Assembly: GCF_000316575.1 (NCBI RefSeq)
Contig: NC_019682.1
Location: 2,664,001 to 2,728,000 of the forward strand
DNA from: Calothrix sp. PCC 7507
GTDB taxonomy: Bacteria > Cyanobacteriota > Cyanobacteriia > Cyanobacteriales > Nostocaceae
Length of the DNA: 64,000 nucleotides
Direction of reading: 5' to 3'
Positions 36,675 to 45,543 of this stretch are shown one piece after another. The translations under genes and the position numbers were made by a program. The first letter of the stretch is position 1. Each line of letters begins with the position of its first letter. The notes under the pieces are model-generated. The model was not told the DNA's origin, did not search any database, and worked only from the letters and a program-made list of their open reading frames with translations.

Positions 36675-36860
36675 ATTTTCAGTTCATGCTATTTTCGTGA
36701 GAGTGCAAAATCTCTCTGGTGTCATTGTGAGCGGAGCGAAACAATCCCCGCGATTGCTTCGTTCCTCGCAATGACAACACATATTCTGCATGAATTTTTA
36801 CCTTCTAAAAAGGCACAGAGTTAACACCCTACTGATTTTAGTAATACAACCCAATTTTTT
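36675..36860. repeat. Interspersed hairpin element, copy 2
   Basis: Second copy of the element at 28505-28690: core 36683-36794 (112 bp, TTCATGC to GCATGAA) with inner arms TCATTGTGAGCGGAGCGAA and its near complement, then the shared flank AAAAAGGCACAGAGTTAACA. It lies directly after the IS630 copy and before the TPR gene. Confidence 0.8.
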
Positions 36861-39075
36861 ACAACTTAGGTAAAATTTCTGCTAACAACTGACTAGGAAC
36901 TTTAGATAAAGCTAAATTTTGTCCTTGAATGCCTAATTCACTGTGAAAAGCGCGAATTGTTTTCACTATATATGTAAAAGTTGTTTGATACGCTTCAGAT
37001 TGTTTACTCAATCCATTTAAAGCCTGTAAATGATTATCTAATGCTGCTTCTAAGTGTTGAGAACGAGTTGTTTTATCAGCACTAAAATAATTATCTGTGG
37101 CAATTTGATAATAGGCTAATCCTAGATTATTATGCGTGGCCAGTAAATCAAAACTTAAAGCAGTTCCACTGAGTGAGTGAGCCAGAGCTAAAGCTTCTTC
37201 ATACGCAATGATGCACAATTGCAAATATTTATGCTGTGTGTCCTTATTGGTTTGAAATAGATTTGCTAGATGCCAGTAGGCAGTCCCCAGATTATTTTGG
37301 GTAGCAGCACAGGCAGTAGGAACGTTAGCAGGAGTACGATATTTCAGAGCTTCATTATAAACATCGATCGCTAGTTGGAGATTTTCTGCTGGTTGTTCAT
37401 ATTGAGCCAGATTCCAATAAGCAGTGCCGATGTTGTTTTGAATCATGCCATACTTGAGCGGTTCTTGGTCGGCGCTGTAGTAAGCAAGTGCTAAGTTATA
37501 AGATGCGATCGCTTTCTTCAAATGCACTACTGGTTGATTATATTGCGCTAAATGCCAGTAAGCAGTGCCCAAGTTATTCTGGCAAGCAGCATATTTCAGC
37601 GGCTCCATTTCCGCAGTCCGATGGTGGAGTGCTTCGTTGTAAGCGAAAACTGCTTGCTGCCAATTGTCAGATGGGTTAGAAAACTTAGCTAAATCACCGT
37701 AAGCTGTCCCCAAATTATTTTGTACACGAGCATAGGTGTCTGTGTGTGTCTGCGGTGAGATTAGCTTTAAAGCCAATTTATAAAATTCAATACCCTGCTC
37801 TATATAAGTTTGTCCTTCTTCAGAATTGGGTGGCGTGCGATAGAGCATCCAATAAAGTGTACCCAAGTCATTCAAGATATCTGGTAATTGGGGTGAGTTT
37901 TCGTCATAAGTGATAGACTCCTGATAAGCAATAATTGCTACCATCAAATTTTCTAGATTTGACTGTCCTTGCTCAATGCGGAGACGATATGAGTTTCCTA
38001 GTTGATGATAAGCTGCTCCCAGTATCTCTCCAGATGCCTGCTGTGAGTGTAATTCCTCAATTTCCAACAGCATTTGCTGTGGTTGTATACCATCCTCCTC
38101 TTCTTGAGGGATCTTTGTGTTAATTGTTGTCAGTACTAGCTCTGTTAATTCCGGGTTAATATGAGATAAAGATTGTAGTGATGGAGTATAGTCGCTACTA
38201 GACCTAGTTAAAGATTCTTGTGGCTGTACTCCAGTTTTTAATAATTCCAATTTAGCGGGAGATATATCTTGCGGTTTACGTCCACGACGGACTGGAGTTT
38301 CTGTGTGGAAATCGAAATCGTCACCGTCACCAAACTTTAGTTCCCCTGCTGCGGCTCTGAGTTCGGCTTGGGTGACAGATTCTTCTAAAATCGATGGCTC
38401 AAGATTTCCTAAATCCAAACTTCTAGAAGTGGAAAAACGCTCTGGATAGCCTGAATTGTGGGTTGCTGGTGTAGGTTCTCCGGCAAAGGCAAATACACCA
38501 GTACGCCAATGCCAAAATTGTGGCGCTGATTGCTGAATAGCAGATAACCAAGGACGCGATATCCACAATAGCAGACTAGATTCGAGGAATTGTCCAGATT
38601 CTTGGCTAGATAAATACTGCTCACTTAAGCGGAGATGATGCAAGAATGAACGCTGTACAGCTACTGGTTGCTTGGTTAGCTGTTCTACACCCACAATTTG
38701 AAATGCCGGTACTGGTAAAGGTCTTCCTGGAGTATCTTTTGAGGCTCCAACAACTGGTGGTGGATAATTAGTTAGCCATTGATTAATCTGATCTATAGGA
38801 TTAGGGTCACTCAAATTTAATCGCAAAGTGACTAATCGCGGATAGGCTGGGGTGCTAATTTCTTGCGTATTCGACGGTTGATATAGCACTTGTCCAACTG
38901 GATAAGCCAAGGTAGAATGCAATCGCGCAGCTACCTGATTTCTCAAGTGCAAATCATCACAGACGGCTAAATAAAGTTGTCTTCTTAAACTCAGACTAAG
39001 GGCAAGTTTCAGTCGGTGATATACTTGCCGATTCCAAGCAAAATTATCAGTATGTGCAGTATCATTCACGCTCAT
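36859..39075 (-). CDS. Tetratricopeptide repeat protein
   Basis: Protein of 738 residues. The N-terminal about 230 residues look like a degenerate AAA-type or other globular domain without a P-loop (LYLAVCDDLHLRNQVAARLHSTL, VTLRLNLSDPNPIDQINQW). A variable charged linker follows (about 235-335). From about 345 to the end there are TPR units, several with the signature NNLGTAYWHLAQY about every 45-50 residues. No signal peptide. TPR parts mediate protein contacts; a partner is not evident. The frame is complete. It is transcribed leftward, away from the ssl1498-type gene. Confidence 0.8.
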   Translation of the reverse strand: MSVNDTAHTDNFAWNRQVYHRLKLALSLSLRRQLYLAVCDDLHLRNQVAARLHSTLAYPVGQVLYQPSNTQEISTPAYPRLVTLRLNLSDPNPIDQINQWLTNYPPPVVGASKDTPGRPLPVPAFQIVGVEQLTKQPVAVQRSFLHHLRLSEQYLSSQESGQFLESSLLLWISRPWLSAIQQSAPQFWHWRTGVFAFAGEPTPATHNSGYPERFSTSRSLDLGNLEPSILEESVTQAELRAAAGELKFGDGDDFDFHTETPVRRGRKPQDISPAKLELLKTGVQPQESLTRSSSDYTPSLQSLSHINPELTELVLTTINTKIPQEEEDGIQPQQMLLEIEELHSQQASGEILGAAYHQLGNSYRLRIEQGQSNLENLMVAIIAYQESITYDENSPQLPDILNDLGTLYWMLYRTPPNSEEGQTYIEQGIEFYKLALKLISPQTHTDTYARVQNNLGTAYGDLAKFSNPSDNWQQAVFAYNEALHHRTAEMEPLKYAACQNNLGTAYWHLAQYNQPVVHLKKAIASYNLALAYYSADQEPLKYGMIQNNIGTAYWNLAQYEQPAENLQLAIDVYNEALKYRTPANVPTACAATQNNLGTAYWHLANLFQTNKDTQHKYLQLCIIAYEEALALAHSLSGTALSFDLLATHNNLGLAYYQIATDNYFSADKTTRSQHLEAALDNHLQALNGLSKQSEAYQTTFTYIVKTIRAFHSELGIQGQNLALSKVPSQLLAEILPKL

Positions 39076-39346
39076 AGTGGCTACAGAGCCGAAACACAGT
39101 TTACATCCCCTAGTGGGGCAAATTCAAGCAGGTAAAAAATCTAGCTATGACTATGATTTTCGGGTGAATGTTGTTCTGCTCAGGATAAATCCAGGTATAC
39201 AAGTATAGAATAAAATAGTATTCAATTATACTCAGAGTCATTGCTAGTTTAACAGAAAAACAAAAAACCAGGCTCCTACTAAAGTTGGGGATTGGGAACC
39301 TGAGAGACAATAAAAATTAAATTATATGAAAGTGGTCTGTGATCAA

Positions 39347-39526
39347 TCAACTGATATGGGAAACAGAAAAGGCGACGAAAACCAAAGCGCCAACCAGAGC
39401 TATAGCTGCGATTCCTAAGATGAAATAGCTTTTTTGTTGCCCTGCGTCGGGAGGTTCTGCCTGATAAATCTTTGGTTCACGGGCAAAGTTATTCAGGCGA
39501 CCGCCTTCTTCTGTGGTATAAGGCAT
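39347..39526 (-). CDS. ssl1498-family light-harvesting-like protein
   Basis: A 59-residue protein: MPYTTEEGGRLNNFAREPKI, then YQAEPP, a short polar part and one transmembrane helix (SYFILGIAAIALVGALVFVAFSVS). This matches the ssl1498-type small thylakoid proteins found throughout cyanobacteria and grouped with light-harvesting-like proteins. AAGGAAG lies just upstream of the ATG as ribosome site. It sits between the TPR gene and the thiO-thiG fusion, same strand as both. Function is not established. Confidence 0.85.
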   Translation of the reverse strand: MPYTTEEGGRLNNFAREPKIYQAEPPDAGQQKSYFILGIAAIALVGALVFVAFSVSHIS

Positions 39527-39666
39527 GAATTACTTCCTTGTAATTAACGTTTATTTAATGTTACATAAACGTTACGTTAAGCTTTCGCCGTCAGAGATAA
39601 ATCGTTACATTTGGCATTTGGCATTTGTCATTTCTTCCTCATCTCCCTGCCCCCAATCCCCAATCC

Positions 39667-41703
39667 CTAACTATTAATTGTGCCAGTGAGGGGTGAACTA
39701 GCACTGGCATAGTCTTTAATGGGCATTCTACCTGCTAGATATGCTAGACGGCCGGCTACTGTGGCTAAATTCATGGCGTGAGCCATTGCTGCTGGGTTTT
39801 GGGATAGGGCGATCGCACTATTAATCAACAAGGCATCTGCTCCTAGTTCCATTGCCTGAGCGGCTTCTGAGGGCGATCCGATGCCAGCATCAACCACCAC
39901 TGGCACACCAGCATTTTCGATGATGATCTGAATATTCGCGGTGGTTTTCAGCCCCTGCCCCGAACCAATGGGTGAAGCCAAAGGCATAACTGTTGCACAG
40001 CCAACTTCTTCTAAACGTTTGGCTAACATGGGGTCAGCATTAATGTATGGCAATACCGCAAAACCTTCTTTCACTAATTGTTCTGCTGCTTGCAGTGTGC
40101 CAATCGGATCGGGGAGCAAATATTTGGCATCTGGTATAACTTCCAGCTTGACAAAATTATTATCTTCCTGTCCTAAAAGTTTCGCCATTTCTCTTCCCAA
40201 ACGGGCGACACGAATCGCCTCTTCTGCGGTTTGACAACCTGCGGTATTGGGTAACATCCAGATTTTCGTCCAATCTAGGGCTTCTGCTAAACCTTCATGT
40301 CCAGGTGCTTTGGTTTGTACTCGCCTCACCGCCACGGTGACAATTTGACAACCGCTAGCAACGATACTTTGCTGCATATCTTGCATCGTGCGATACTTAC
40401 CAGTACCTGTCATCAAGCGTGATTGAAAAGTTTTGCCAGCAATAGTGAGTAGAGAATCCCGTAGGGGCGGAGTCTCCCCGCCCTCCTCGCCGATTCCCCC
40501 ACTTATGTAGGTCGAAGATATGTCATGACGATGCCCGTTAGCGAAATTGGCAGAATGAGTGAGCATGGCTGTGGGGGTAGATGACTTAGCGAGTAAGCGT
40601 GAATAGTGGAAATGAGCTAATAAGGGGTCAGACTTTTGCTGCCAAATCAGATCAGCAATTAACGCCGCAGTGATTGGTGCAAGCAGAATGCCGTTGCGGT
40701 AATGTCCAGTGGCAAGGGTTAAATTTTGACAGTGACTGGGGCCTAAAATAGGTAATTCATCGGGGGTAGCGGGGCGAAATCCCCACCAAAATTCCTGGAT
40801 GGGGTAATCCTGTAATTGGGGATATAGTCGAGTCGCTCGTGTCAGTAAAGCTTGAATGCCAACTGGGGTATTGTGGGGAGTAAAGCCGACATCTTCGCTA
40901 GTTGCGCCAATAATAATTGAGCGATTCCGCCTCGGTACAATATAAATATTTTGACCAAACAAAACTCGTTTTAAAGGCAATTCCGGCACAAATTCCGGTA
41001 TTCTCACACTCAACATTTGCCCTTTTCTGGGATGGACGGGTAGGGGTAATAGCTCGTTTGACCAAGCACCCGTTGCTAAAATATAGTGTGCAGCCCTAAT
41101 CATGCCTGTATTAGTTTGCACACCAACAACCTGTCCTTGCTGCTGTGCGATCGCTTCAACACTCACACCATCTTTGATTTCAACGCCCAAGGATTCAGCT
41201 GCTGCCCACAACGCCCGTGCTAAGGCGCGAGGCTCAACTTGGGCATCTTCCGGATACCACCAGCCACCAACTACTTCTGCTCCTAATCCTGGCTGATATT
41301 GATGAATTGCAGCCTGATCTAACCAATAAGCCGGGGATGAGGAAGATGAGGAGGAATTAATATAATTCTTCATTGCTCCCCCTGCCCCCTGCCCCCTGCC
41401 CCCTGCCTCTTCAAAGGCGGGTGCTAAAATCCCACAGGGCCAATAACCAGTATTTAAGCCGGTGAGTGCTTCGAGTTTTTGTGTCCAGTCTAGATATAAA
41501 GAACGCGATCGCCAACACAAAGAACCCATAGCCTCACTGGAGATATTTTCGGCATCTGGTGCCAACATCCCAGCGGCGGCGTGGGTGGCGGCGGCGGAAA
41601 AATCACGGCAAAGCACGGTGACACTTGCCCCGCGCAGTTTGAGTTCAACGGCGATCGCTAAACTAATCACGCCGCCACCAATAATTAAAACGTCACTAGC
41701 CAT
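39667..41703 (-). CDS. thiO-thiG: Bifunctional glycine oxidase ThiO / thiazole synthase ThiG
   Basis: Fusion of 678 residues for the thiazole half of thiamine synthesis. ThiO (about 1-370) begins with the FAD-binding [21 protein letters not shown] and oxidises glycine to dehydroglycine. ThiG (about 425-678) condenses dehydroglycine, DXP and ThiS sulfur; its Schiff-base Lys is in [16 protein letters not shown], with [25 protein letters not shown] as the phosphate site. Such fusions are standard in cyanobacteria. Two oddities: a (CCCTGCC)4 heptamer repeat read inside ThiO (41379-41406, giving [10 protein letters not shown]), and a linker with [12 protein letters not shown] coded by a GGGGCGGAGTCTCCCCGCCC palindrome. 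Confidence 0.93.
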   Translation of the reverse strand: MASDVLIIGGGVISLAIAVELKLRGASVTVLCRDFSAAATHAAAGMLAPDAENISSEAMGSLCWRSRSLYLDWTQKLEALTGLNTGYWPCGILAPAFEEAGGRGQGAGGAMKNYINSSSSSSSPAYWLDQAAIHQYQPGLGAEVVGGWWYPEDAQVEPRALARALWAAAESLGVEIKDGVSVEAIAQQQGQVVGVQTNTGMIRAAHYILATGAWSNELLPLPVHPRKGQMLSVRIPEFVPELPLKRVLFGQNIYIVPRRNRSIIIGATSEDVGFTPHNTPVGIQALLTRATRLYPQLQDYPIQEFWWGFRPATPDELPILGPSHCQNLTLATGHYRNGILLAPITAALIADLIWQQKSDPLLAHFHYSRLLAKSSTPTAMLTHSANFANGHRHDISSTYISGGIGEEGGETPPLRDSLLTIAGKTFQSRLMTGTGKYRTMQDMQQSIVASGCQIVTVAVRRVQTKAPGHEGLAEALDWTKIWMLPNTAGCQTAEEAIRVARLGREMAKLLGQEDNNFVKLEVIPDAKYLLPDPIGTLQAAEQLVKEGFAVLPYINADPMLAKRLEEVGCATVMPLASPIGSGQGLKTTANIQIIIENAGVPVVVDAGIGSPSEAAQAMELGADALLINSAIALSQNPAAMAHAMNLATVAGRLAYLAGRMPIKDYASASSPLTGTINS
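41379..41406. repeat. (CCCTGCC)4 heptamer repeat inside thiO
   Basis: Four exact copies, followed on the gene strand by a Ser-rich stretch (SSSSSSS). Together they add about 25 low-complexity residues around 97-122 of ThiO, while the frame stays open. Confidence 0.9.
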
Positions 41704-41900
41704 TAGTCATTAGTCATTGATCACTAGTCATATACCATTAGTACATAACTTATAACTAATAACTCGTAACTAACAACTAATACAGGTCAGCGGAAACAAT
41801 TATCAAGTACAAAAAGTTAAAAAGCTAACACTAAAACTTTCTTCCCTCCTGCCTGGTTGGTGAGCGTAGTCGAACCACTGCCTTCTTGCACTAGCAACTC

Positions 41901-42266
41901 CTACCACAAGGCTCGAATAGGTTGGTTGTCACCCGTGTCATTTGAGGGTGTTTCTGTGGCTTGAGCATTTAAAGATTGGCTCTCTCTGGGATTAGAGTCT
42001 GGAGTATTGTCCGTATCTGGTGTTAAGTCCTCATTATTCGAGGAGTCGTTTTGAGCCACACTGCTTTTGTTGTCATCGACGGAACGATTATTCCTGCCAG
42101 CAGCCGTGCTATTAACATTAATATTAGCTGGAAGGACTTTTGACGTTTTACCACCGTTAGGCACGCTGGCACTTTGTCCACCCATCGGAAAGTTGATTCC
42201 TAGTAATGTACCCAGCAAAATTGCCAAACCACCAGCCATGAGAATTAGCGGTGTCCATCTACCCAT
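41901..42266 (-). CDS. Membrane-anchored low-complexity protein
   Basis: Protein of 121 residues. One N-terminal transmembrane segment (TPLILMAGGLAILLGTLLGINFP, about 5-27) is followed by a polar Asn/Ser/Asp-rich tail with no fold visible, presumably on the periplasmic side. ATG 42266 has AAGGAG upstream. Not recognised as a named family; similar short single-pass proteins are common in cyanobacteria. Confidence 0.62.
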   Translation of the reverse strand: MGRWTPLILMAGGLAILLGTLLGINFPMGGQSASVPNGGKTSKVLPANINVNSTAAGRNNRSVDDNKSSVAQNDSSNNEDLTPDTDNTPDSNPRESQSLNAQATETPSNDTGDNQPIRALW

Positions 42267-42859
42267 CTTGTTTTACTCCTTATTAAGCTTCTGGTGTCCA
42301 CTTTATTTGAGAACCTTCCAAAATCCACGAAACCTCGTCACTCTCACATTGCCTAGAACCTCAGTTTGACGGGCTAAAAGCACGTCTGTTGTAGGAAAAT
42401 GGGGAAGTACAAGTACGCTCGCCGCTGATACTTTACTTTCTACCTTAACCGTGCAGGTATCATGGCTGCCAATAAGCGACAGTTTACTACCTTAGCACCG
42501 CCATTGTAGAGGTCAATGGGCTGCGGCGAGAATTTCCCTGCCAACTTACAATATTCTTGGAGAATCAACGCCGATCCGGGACTGGGTACTGGTTAATAAG
42601 TAGAAATTCTTCAGACCCTGGTAGTGTCTGAATCCTCCACCAAATTCCCCCAATCCCCATACTTCGGCTTCGCCCTTTGGCTATGCTCAGAACAAGCTCA
42701 GTACAAGTTCCCCAGTCCCCAGTCTCCAATCCCCAGTCCCCAATCCTTTTACTTGTTTTACCTTGAGCTAGTATTTTGGGCATTTTTTAGATTACCAAAC
42801 TGGCTTTTTGTTGTATATTGGCACGTTGCCTTAAAAGTTGTCTCGAAGGTCTCAGTCTT
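42267..42859. other. Spacer upstream of cimA with G/C-rich heptamer repeats
   Basis: No gene is supported here. At 42640-42750 heptamer-like CCCCAGTCCCC and CCCCAATCCCC units occur, together with a GTACTGAGCTTGT-type repeat also seen near 12375. The rest is not recognised. Confidence 0.5.
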
Positions 42860-44536
42860 ATGACCACAAATCCCTCACCTCAACTTTGGCTTTATGACAC
42901 CACACTACGGGATGGTACACAGCGCGAAGGGCTATCAGTATCTATAGAAGATAAGTTACGTATTGCCCACAGACTAGACCAACTAGGGATTCCTTTCATT
43001 GAAGGTGGTTGGCCTGGTGCCAATCCGAAGGATGTACAATTTTTCTGGCAATTACAAGAAGATCCGCTTAAACAAGCAGAAATTGTTGCTTTTTGCTCAA
43101 CTCGTCGCCCCAACGCCAATGCCGCAGATGAACCGATGTTACAGGCGATTCTGGCTGCGGGTACGCGTTGGGTGACAGTTTTTGGTAAGTCTTGGGATTT
43201 ACACGTCACAACAGGTCTCAAGACGACTCTAGATGAAAATTTGGAGATGATCAGCGATACGATCGCCTATCTACGTTCCCAAGGGCGGCGGATTGTCTAC
43301 GATGCAGAGCATTGGTTTGATGGCTATAAGCACAATCCTAGTTATGCTTTGCTGACATTAGAAGCAGCGATCGCATCTGGTGCAGAATGGCTAGTCCTCT
43401 GTGATACCAATGGCGGCACTTTACCCCATGAGATTGGACAAATTGTCCAAGACGTGGTGGAGGTGACTAGGGACTGGGAACTGGGTACTGGGAAAAATTC
43501 TTCCCTATCCCCAGTACCTAATTCCCAGTACCCAGTTCCCCAAATTGGCATTCACACTCATAACGATTCGGATATGGCGGTTGCTAACGCCTTAGCTGCT
43601 GTCATGGCAGGGGCGACGATGGTACAGGGGACAATTAACGGATACGGTGAACGTTGTGGCAATGCTAACCTCTGTTCATTAATTCCTAATTTACAACTGA
43701 AACTAGGTCATAGCTGTATCCCAGAAGACCAGCTAACCCGACTAGCCGAAACTAGTCGCTTTGTCAGTGAGGTCGTAAACCTGGCTCCTGATGAACATGC
43801 GCCTTTTGTGGGGCGATCGGCTTTTGCACACAAAGGTGGTATCCACGTCTCAGCAGTAGAACGTAATCCCCTCACTTACGAACATATCCAGCCAGAACAA
43901 GTCGGTAACCGTCGCCGCATTGTCATTTCTGAACAGTCTGGACTCAGCAACGTGTTAGCCAAAGCCCGGACTTTTGGCATTGAATTAGAGCAGCATAAAT
44001 CAGAAGCACGGCAACTGCTGCAAAGCATGAAAGAGCTAGAAAGTCAAGGCTATCAATTTGAGGCTGCTGAAGCGAGTTTTGCTTTGTTAATGTATGATGC
44101 TTTAGGCGATCGTCAGCAGTTCTTTGAAATTAAAGGCTTTCAAGTCCACTGTGACTTGATTGAGGGTAAAGAAGCTACAAACGCCCTAGCCACAATTAAA
44201 GTAACTGTCAACGGTAAGAACATTTTAGAAGCTGCAGAAGGTAACGGCCCTGTTGCCGCTTTAGATGCAGCCTTACGCAAAGCTTTAGTCAACTTTTACC
44301 CCCACATTGCTGCTTTTGAATTGACAGATTACAAAGTGCGGATTCTCAACGGACATACAGGCACTGCAGCCAAAACTCGTGTGTTGGTAGAATCGGGTAA
44401 TGGTCAACAACGCTGGACAACTATAGGCGTTTCCACTAACATTTTGGAAGCTTCTTATCAAGCAGTAGTCGAAGGCTTAGAATATGGTTTGTTGTTGCAC
44501 TTGCAAACTGAAAACAAGCTGATTAGTAAAAAATAA
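42860..44536 (+). CDS. cimA: Citramalate synthase
   Basis: Condenses pyruvate and acetyl-CoA to (R)-citramalate, the threonine-independent route to isoleucine. 558 residues. The DRE-TIM barrel motif LYDTTLRDGTQREG is near 12-24, the metal-binding HTHNDSDMAVANALA near 233, GYGERCGNANLCSLIPNL near 260, and a LeuA-type regulatory domain fills the C-terminal third (KVTVNGKNILEAAEGNGPVAALDAALR). ATG 42860 is used because the upstream extension is not family-like. An in-frame insertion of about 24 residues (about 203-227, DWELGTGKNSS..., SPVPNSQYPV) just before the HTHND motif is coded by inverted heptamer repeats (43470-43541). Confidence 0.9.
   Translation: MTTNPSPQLWLYDTTLRDGTQREGLSVSIEDKLRIAHRLDQLGIPFIEGGWPGANPKDVQFFWQLQEDPLKQAEIVAFCSTRRPNANAADEPMLQAILAAGTRWVTVFGKSWDLHVTTGLKTTLDENLEMISDTIAYLRSQGRRIVYDAEHWFDGYKHNPSYALLTLEAAIASGAEWLVLCDTNGGTLPHEIGQIVQDVVEVTRDWELGTGKNSSLSPVPNSQYPVPQIGIHTHNDSDMAVANALAAVMAGATMVQGTINGYGERCGNANLCSLIPNLQLKLGHSCIPEDQLTRLAETSRFVSEVVNLAPDEHAPFVGRSAFAHKGGIHVSAVERNPLTYEHIQPEQVGNRRRIVISEQSGLSNVLAKARTFGIELEQHKSEARQLLQSMKELESQGYQFEAAEASFALLMYDALGDRQQFFEIKGFQVHCDLIEGKEATNALATIKVTVNGKNILEAAEGNGPVAALDAALRKALVNFYPHIAAFELTDYKVRILNGHTGTAAKTRVLVESGNGQQRWTTIGVSTNILEASYQAVVEGLEYGLLLHLQTENKLISKK
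43470..43541. repeat. Inverted heptamer repeats inside cimA
   Basis: GGGACT, GGGAACT, GGGTACT and GGGAAAAATT on one side, and CCCCAGTACCT, AATTCCC, AGTACCC and AGTTCCC on the other, form a large hairpin of the same heptamer family as 32242-32388. The reading frame passes through. Confidence 0.9.
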
Positions 44537-44562
44537 AACCTTCGTAGTCAGTCCAGTAGGGT

Positions 44563-44624
44563 GTGTTACGGCTGCGTCAGAATTTGAGAGTTTGTGAGGA
44601 TGACAAATAGCCGTAACGCACCAT
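44563..44624. repeat. Inverted repeat after cimA
   Basis: GTGTGTTACGGCT and AGCCGTAACGCACC face each other around about 30 bp. This kind of GTAACGCACC palindrome is a dispersed cyanobacterial repeat and may also end transcription. Confidence 0.6.
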
Positions 44625-44767
44625 CTTTTCTGATTCGTTACGTGTTGCTTTAACACCATAAATTACAGGCTAATAGCTAAAGATAATTGTAGGTTGGGTG
44701 GTAGCTTGCTTCCCCGTAGAAGTACGTAGTGAAACTCAACAAACCAAACCCGCGAAAATGTATTACT

Positions 44768-45142
44768 ATGACACTCATAACTAACTCAATAATTGCAGAA
44801 ATTACTCATCGCTTAGTAACATTATTAAACCCCGAAGAAATTATCCTATTTGGTTCCTATGCCTGGGGAACACCTCATCAGCATAGTGACCTAGATTTAT
44901 GTATTATTTTACCAGATGGGATATCAGATTTTAATCGCATTGAGTGGGGAGTAAAAGCAATCAATGCTCTTGATGATTTGATGATTGACGTTGATATTAT
45001 GATCAAAACTAGAACCGATATAGAAACATTTAAAACAGTTCCCGCATCACTTACCAGAAAAATAGTACAACAAGGTAAATTGCTCTATGGACAAAGCAAA
45101 ATGCATCCTGGTGCAGTTTTGGTTGAAAAAATCCCAACGTGA
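44768..45142 (+). CDS. MNT-type minimal nucleotidyltransferase antitoxin
   Basis: Protein of 124 residues with the nucleotidyltransferase motif LFGSYAWGTPHQHSDLDLCII around 32-52 (GS followed by DxD) and a third acidic residue in MIDVDIMI near 77. In MNT/HEPN pairs this enzyme adenylylates the HEPN toxin and so silences it. ATG 44768 is used over a GTG at 44729, since the family begins just after it. The HEPN gene starts 56 bp before this gene ends, in another frame, so the pair is translationally coupled. Confidence 0.85.
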   Translation: MTLITNSIIAEITHRLVTLLNPEEIILFGSYAWGTPHQHSDLDLCIILPDGISDFNRIEWGVKAINALDDLMIDVDIMIKTRTDIETFKTVPASLTRKIVQQGKLLYGQSKMHPGAVLVEKIPT

Positions 45143-45500
45143 TTTGAGTGCTGCACAAAAATTAGCTCAAGAACTACCTGACATTGCCATTTATCATTGT
45201 CAACAAGCAGCAGAAAAAGCACTCAAAGGATTTCTTGTTTTTCACGACACTGATCCAGGCGATACTCATAATATCAATACTTTAGTGAGATTAGCTTGCC
45301 AATTTAAACCTGAATTTGCAACTGTCTTAAAAGAAGCAGGATATCTTAGTCAATATAATCAAACATATCGATATCCTATGGAATCAACAGAAGATTTTAA
45401 TCCTACTTCTGGAGAATTAAGAAAGGCATATAAATTGGCGACAGAAGTTTATAGAAGTGTAGTCGATTCTATGCCTACTGAAATTACTGGAAATTCTTAA
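45087..45500 (+). CDS. HEPN domain toxin
   Basis: Protein of 137 residues with the HEPN pattern: FWLKKSQRDLSAAQKLAQELPDIAIYHCQQAAEKALKGFLVFH, then DTHNINTLVRLA and a YNQTYRYPM motif. HEPN partners of MNT proteins are toxins, often RNases, controlled by polyadenylylation. The catalytic R-x4-H motif is not obvious by eye. ATG 45087 gives a 56-bp overlap with the MNT gene; a GTG at 45111 (MQFWLKKSQRDL) is an alternative start and would fit the domain edge better. Confidence 0.82.
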   Translation: MDKAKCILVQFWLKKSQRDLSAAQKLAQELPDIAIYHCQQAAEKALKGFLVFHDTDPGDTHNINTLVRLACQFKPEFATVLKEAGYLSQYNQTYRYPMESTEDFNPTSGELRKAYKLATEVYRSVVDSMPTEITGNS

Positions 45501-45543
45501 TAAGCAAGCTGGGATTCAGCGGAGCCAAACTAATTTTCGGCAG

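Noticed and set aside
42618-42863. Open frames in the cimA upstream region
   Set aside because: They are translations of C-rich heptamer repeats.
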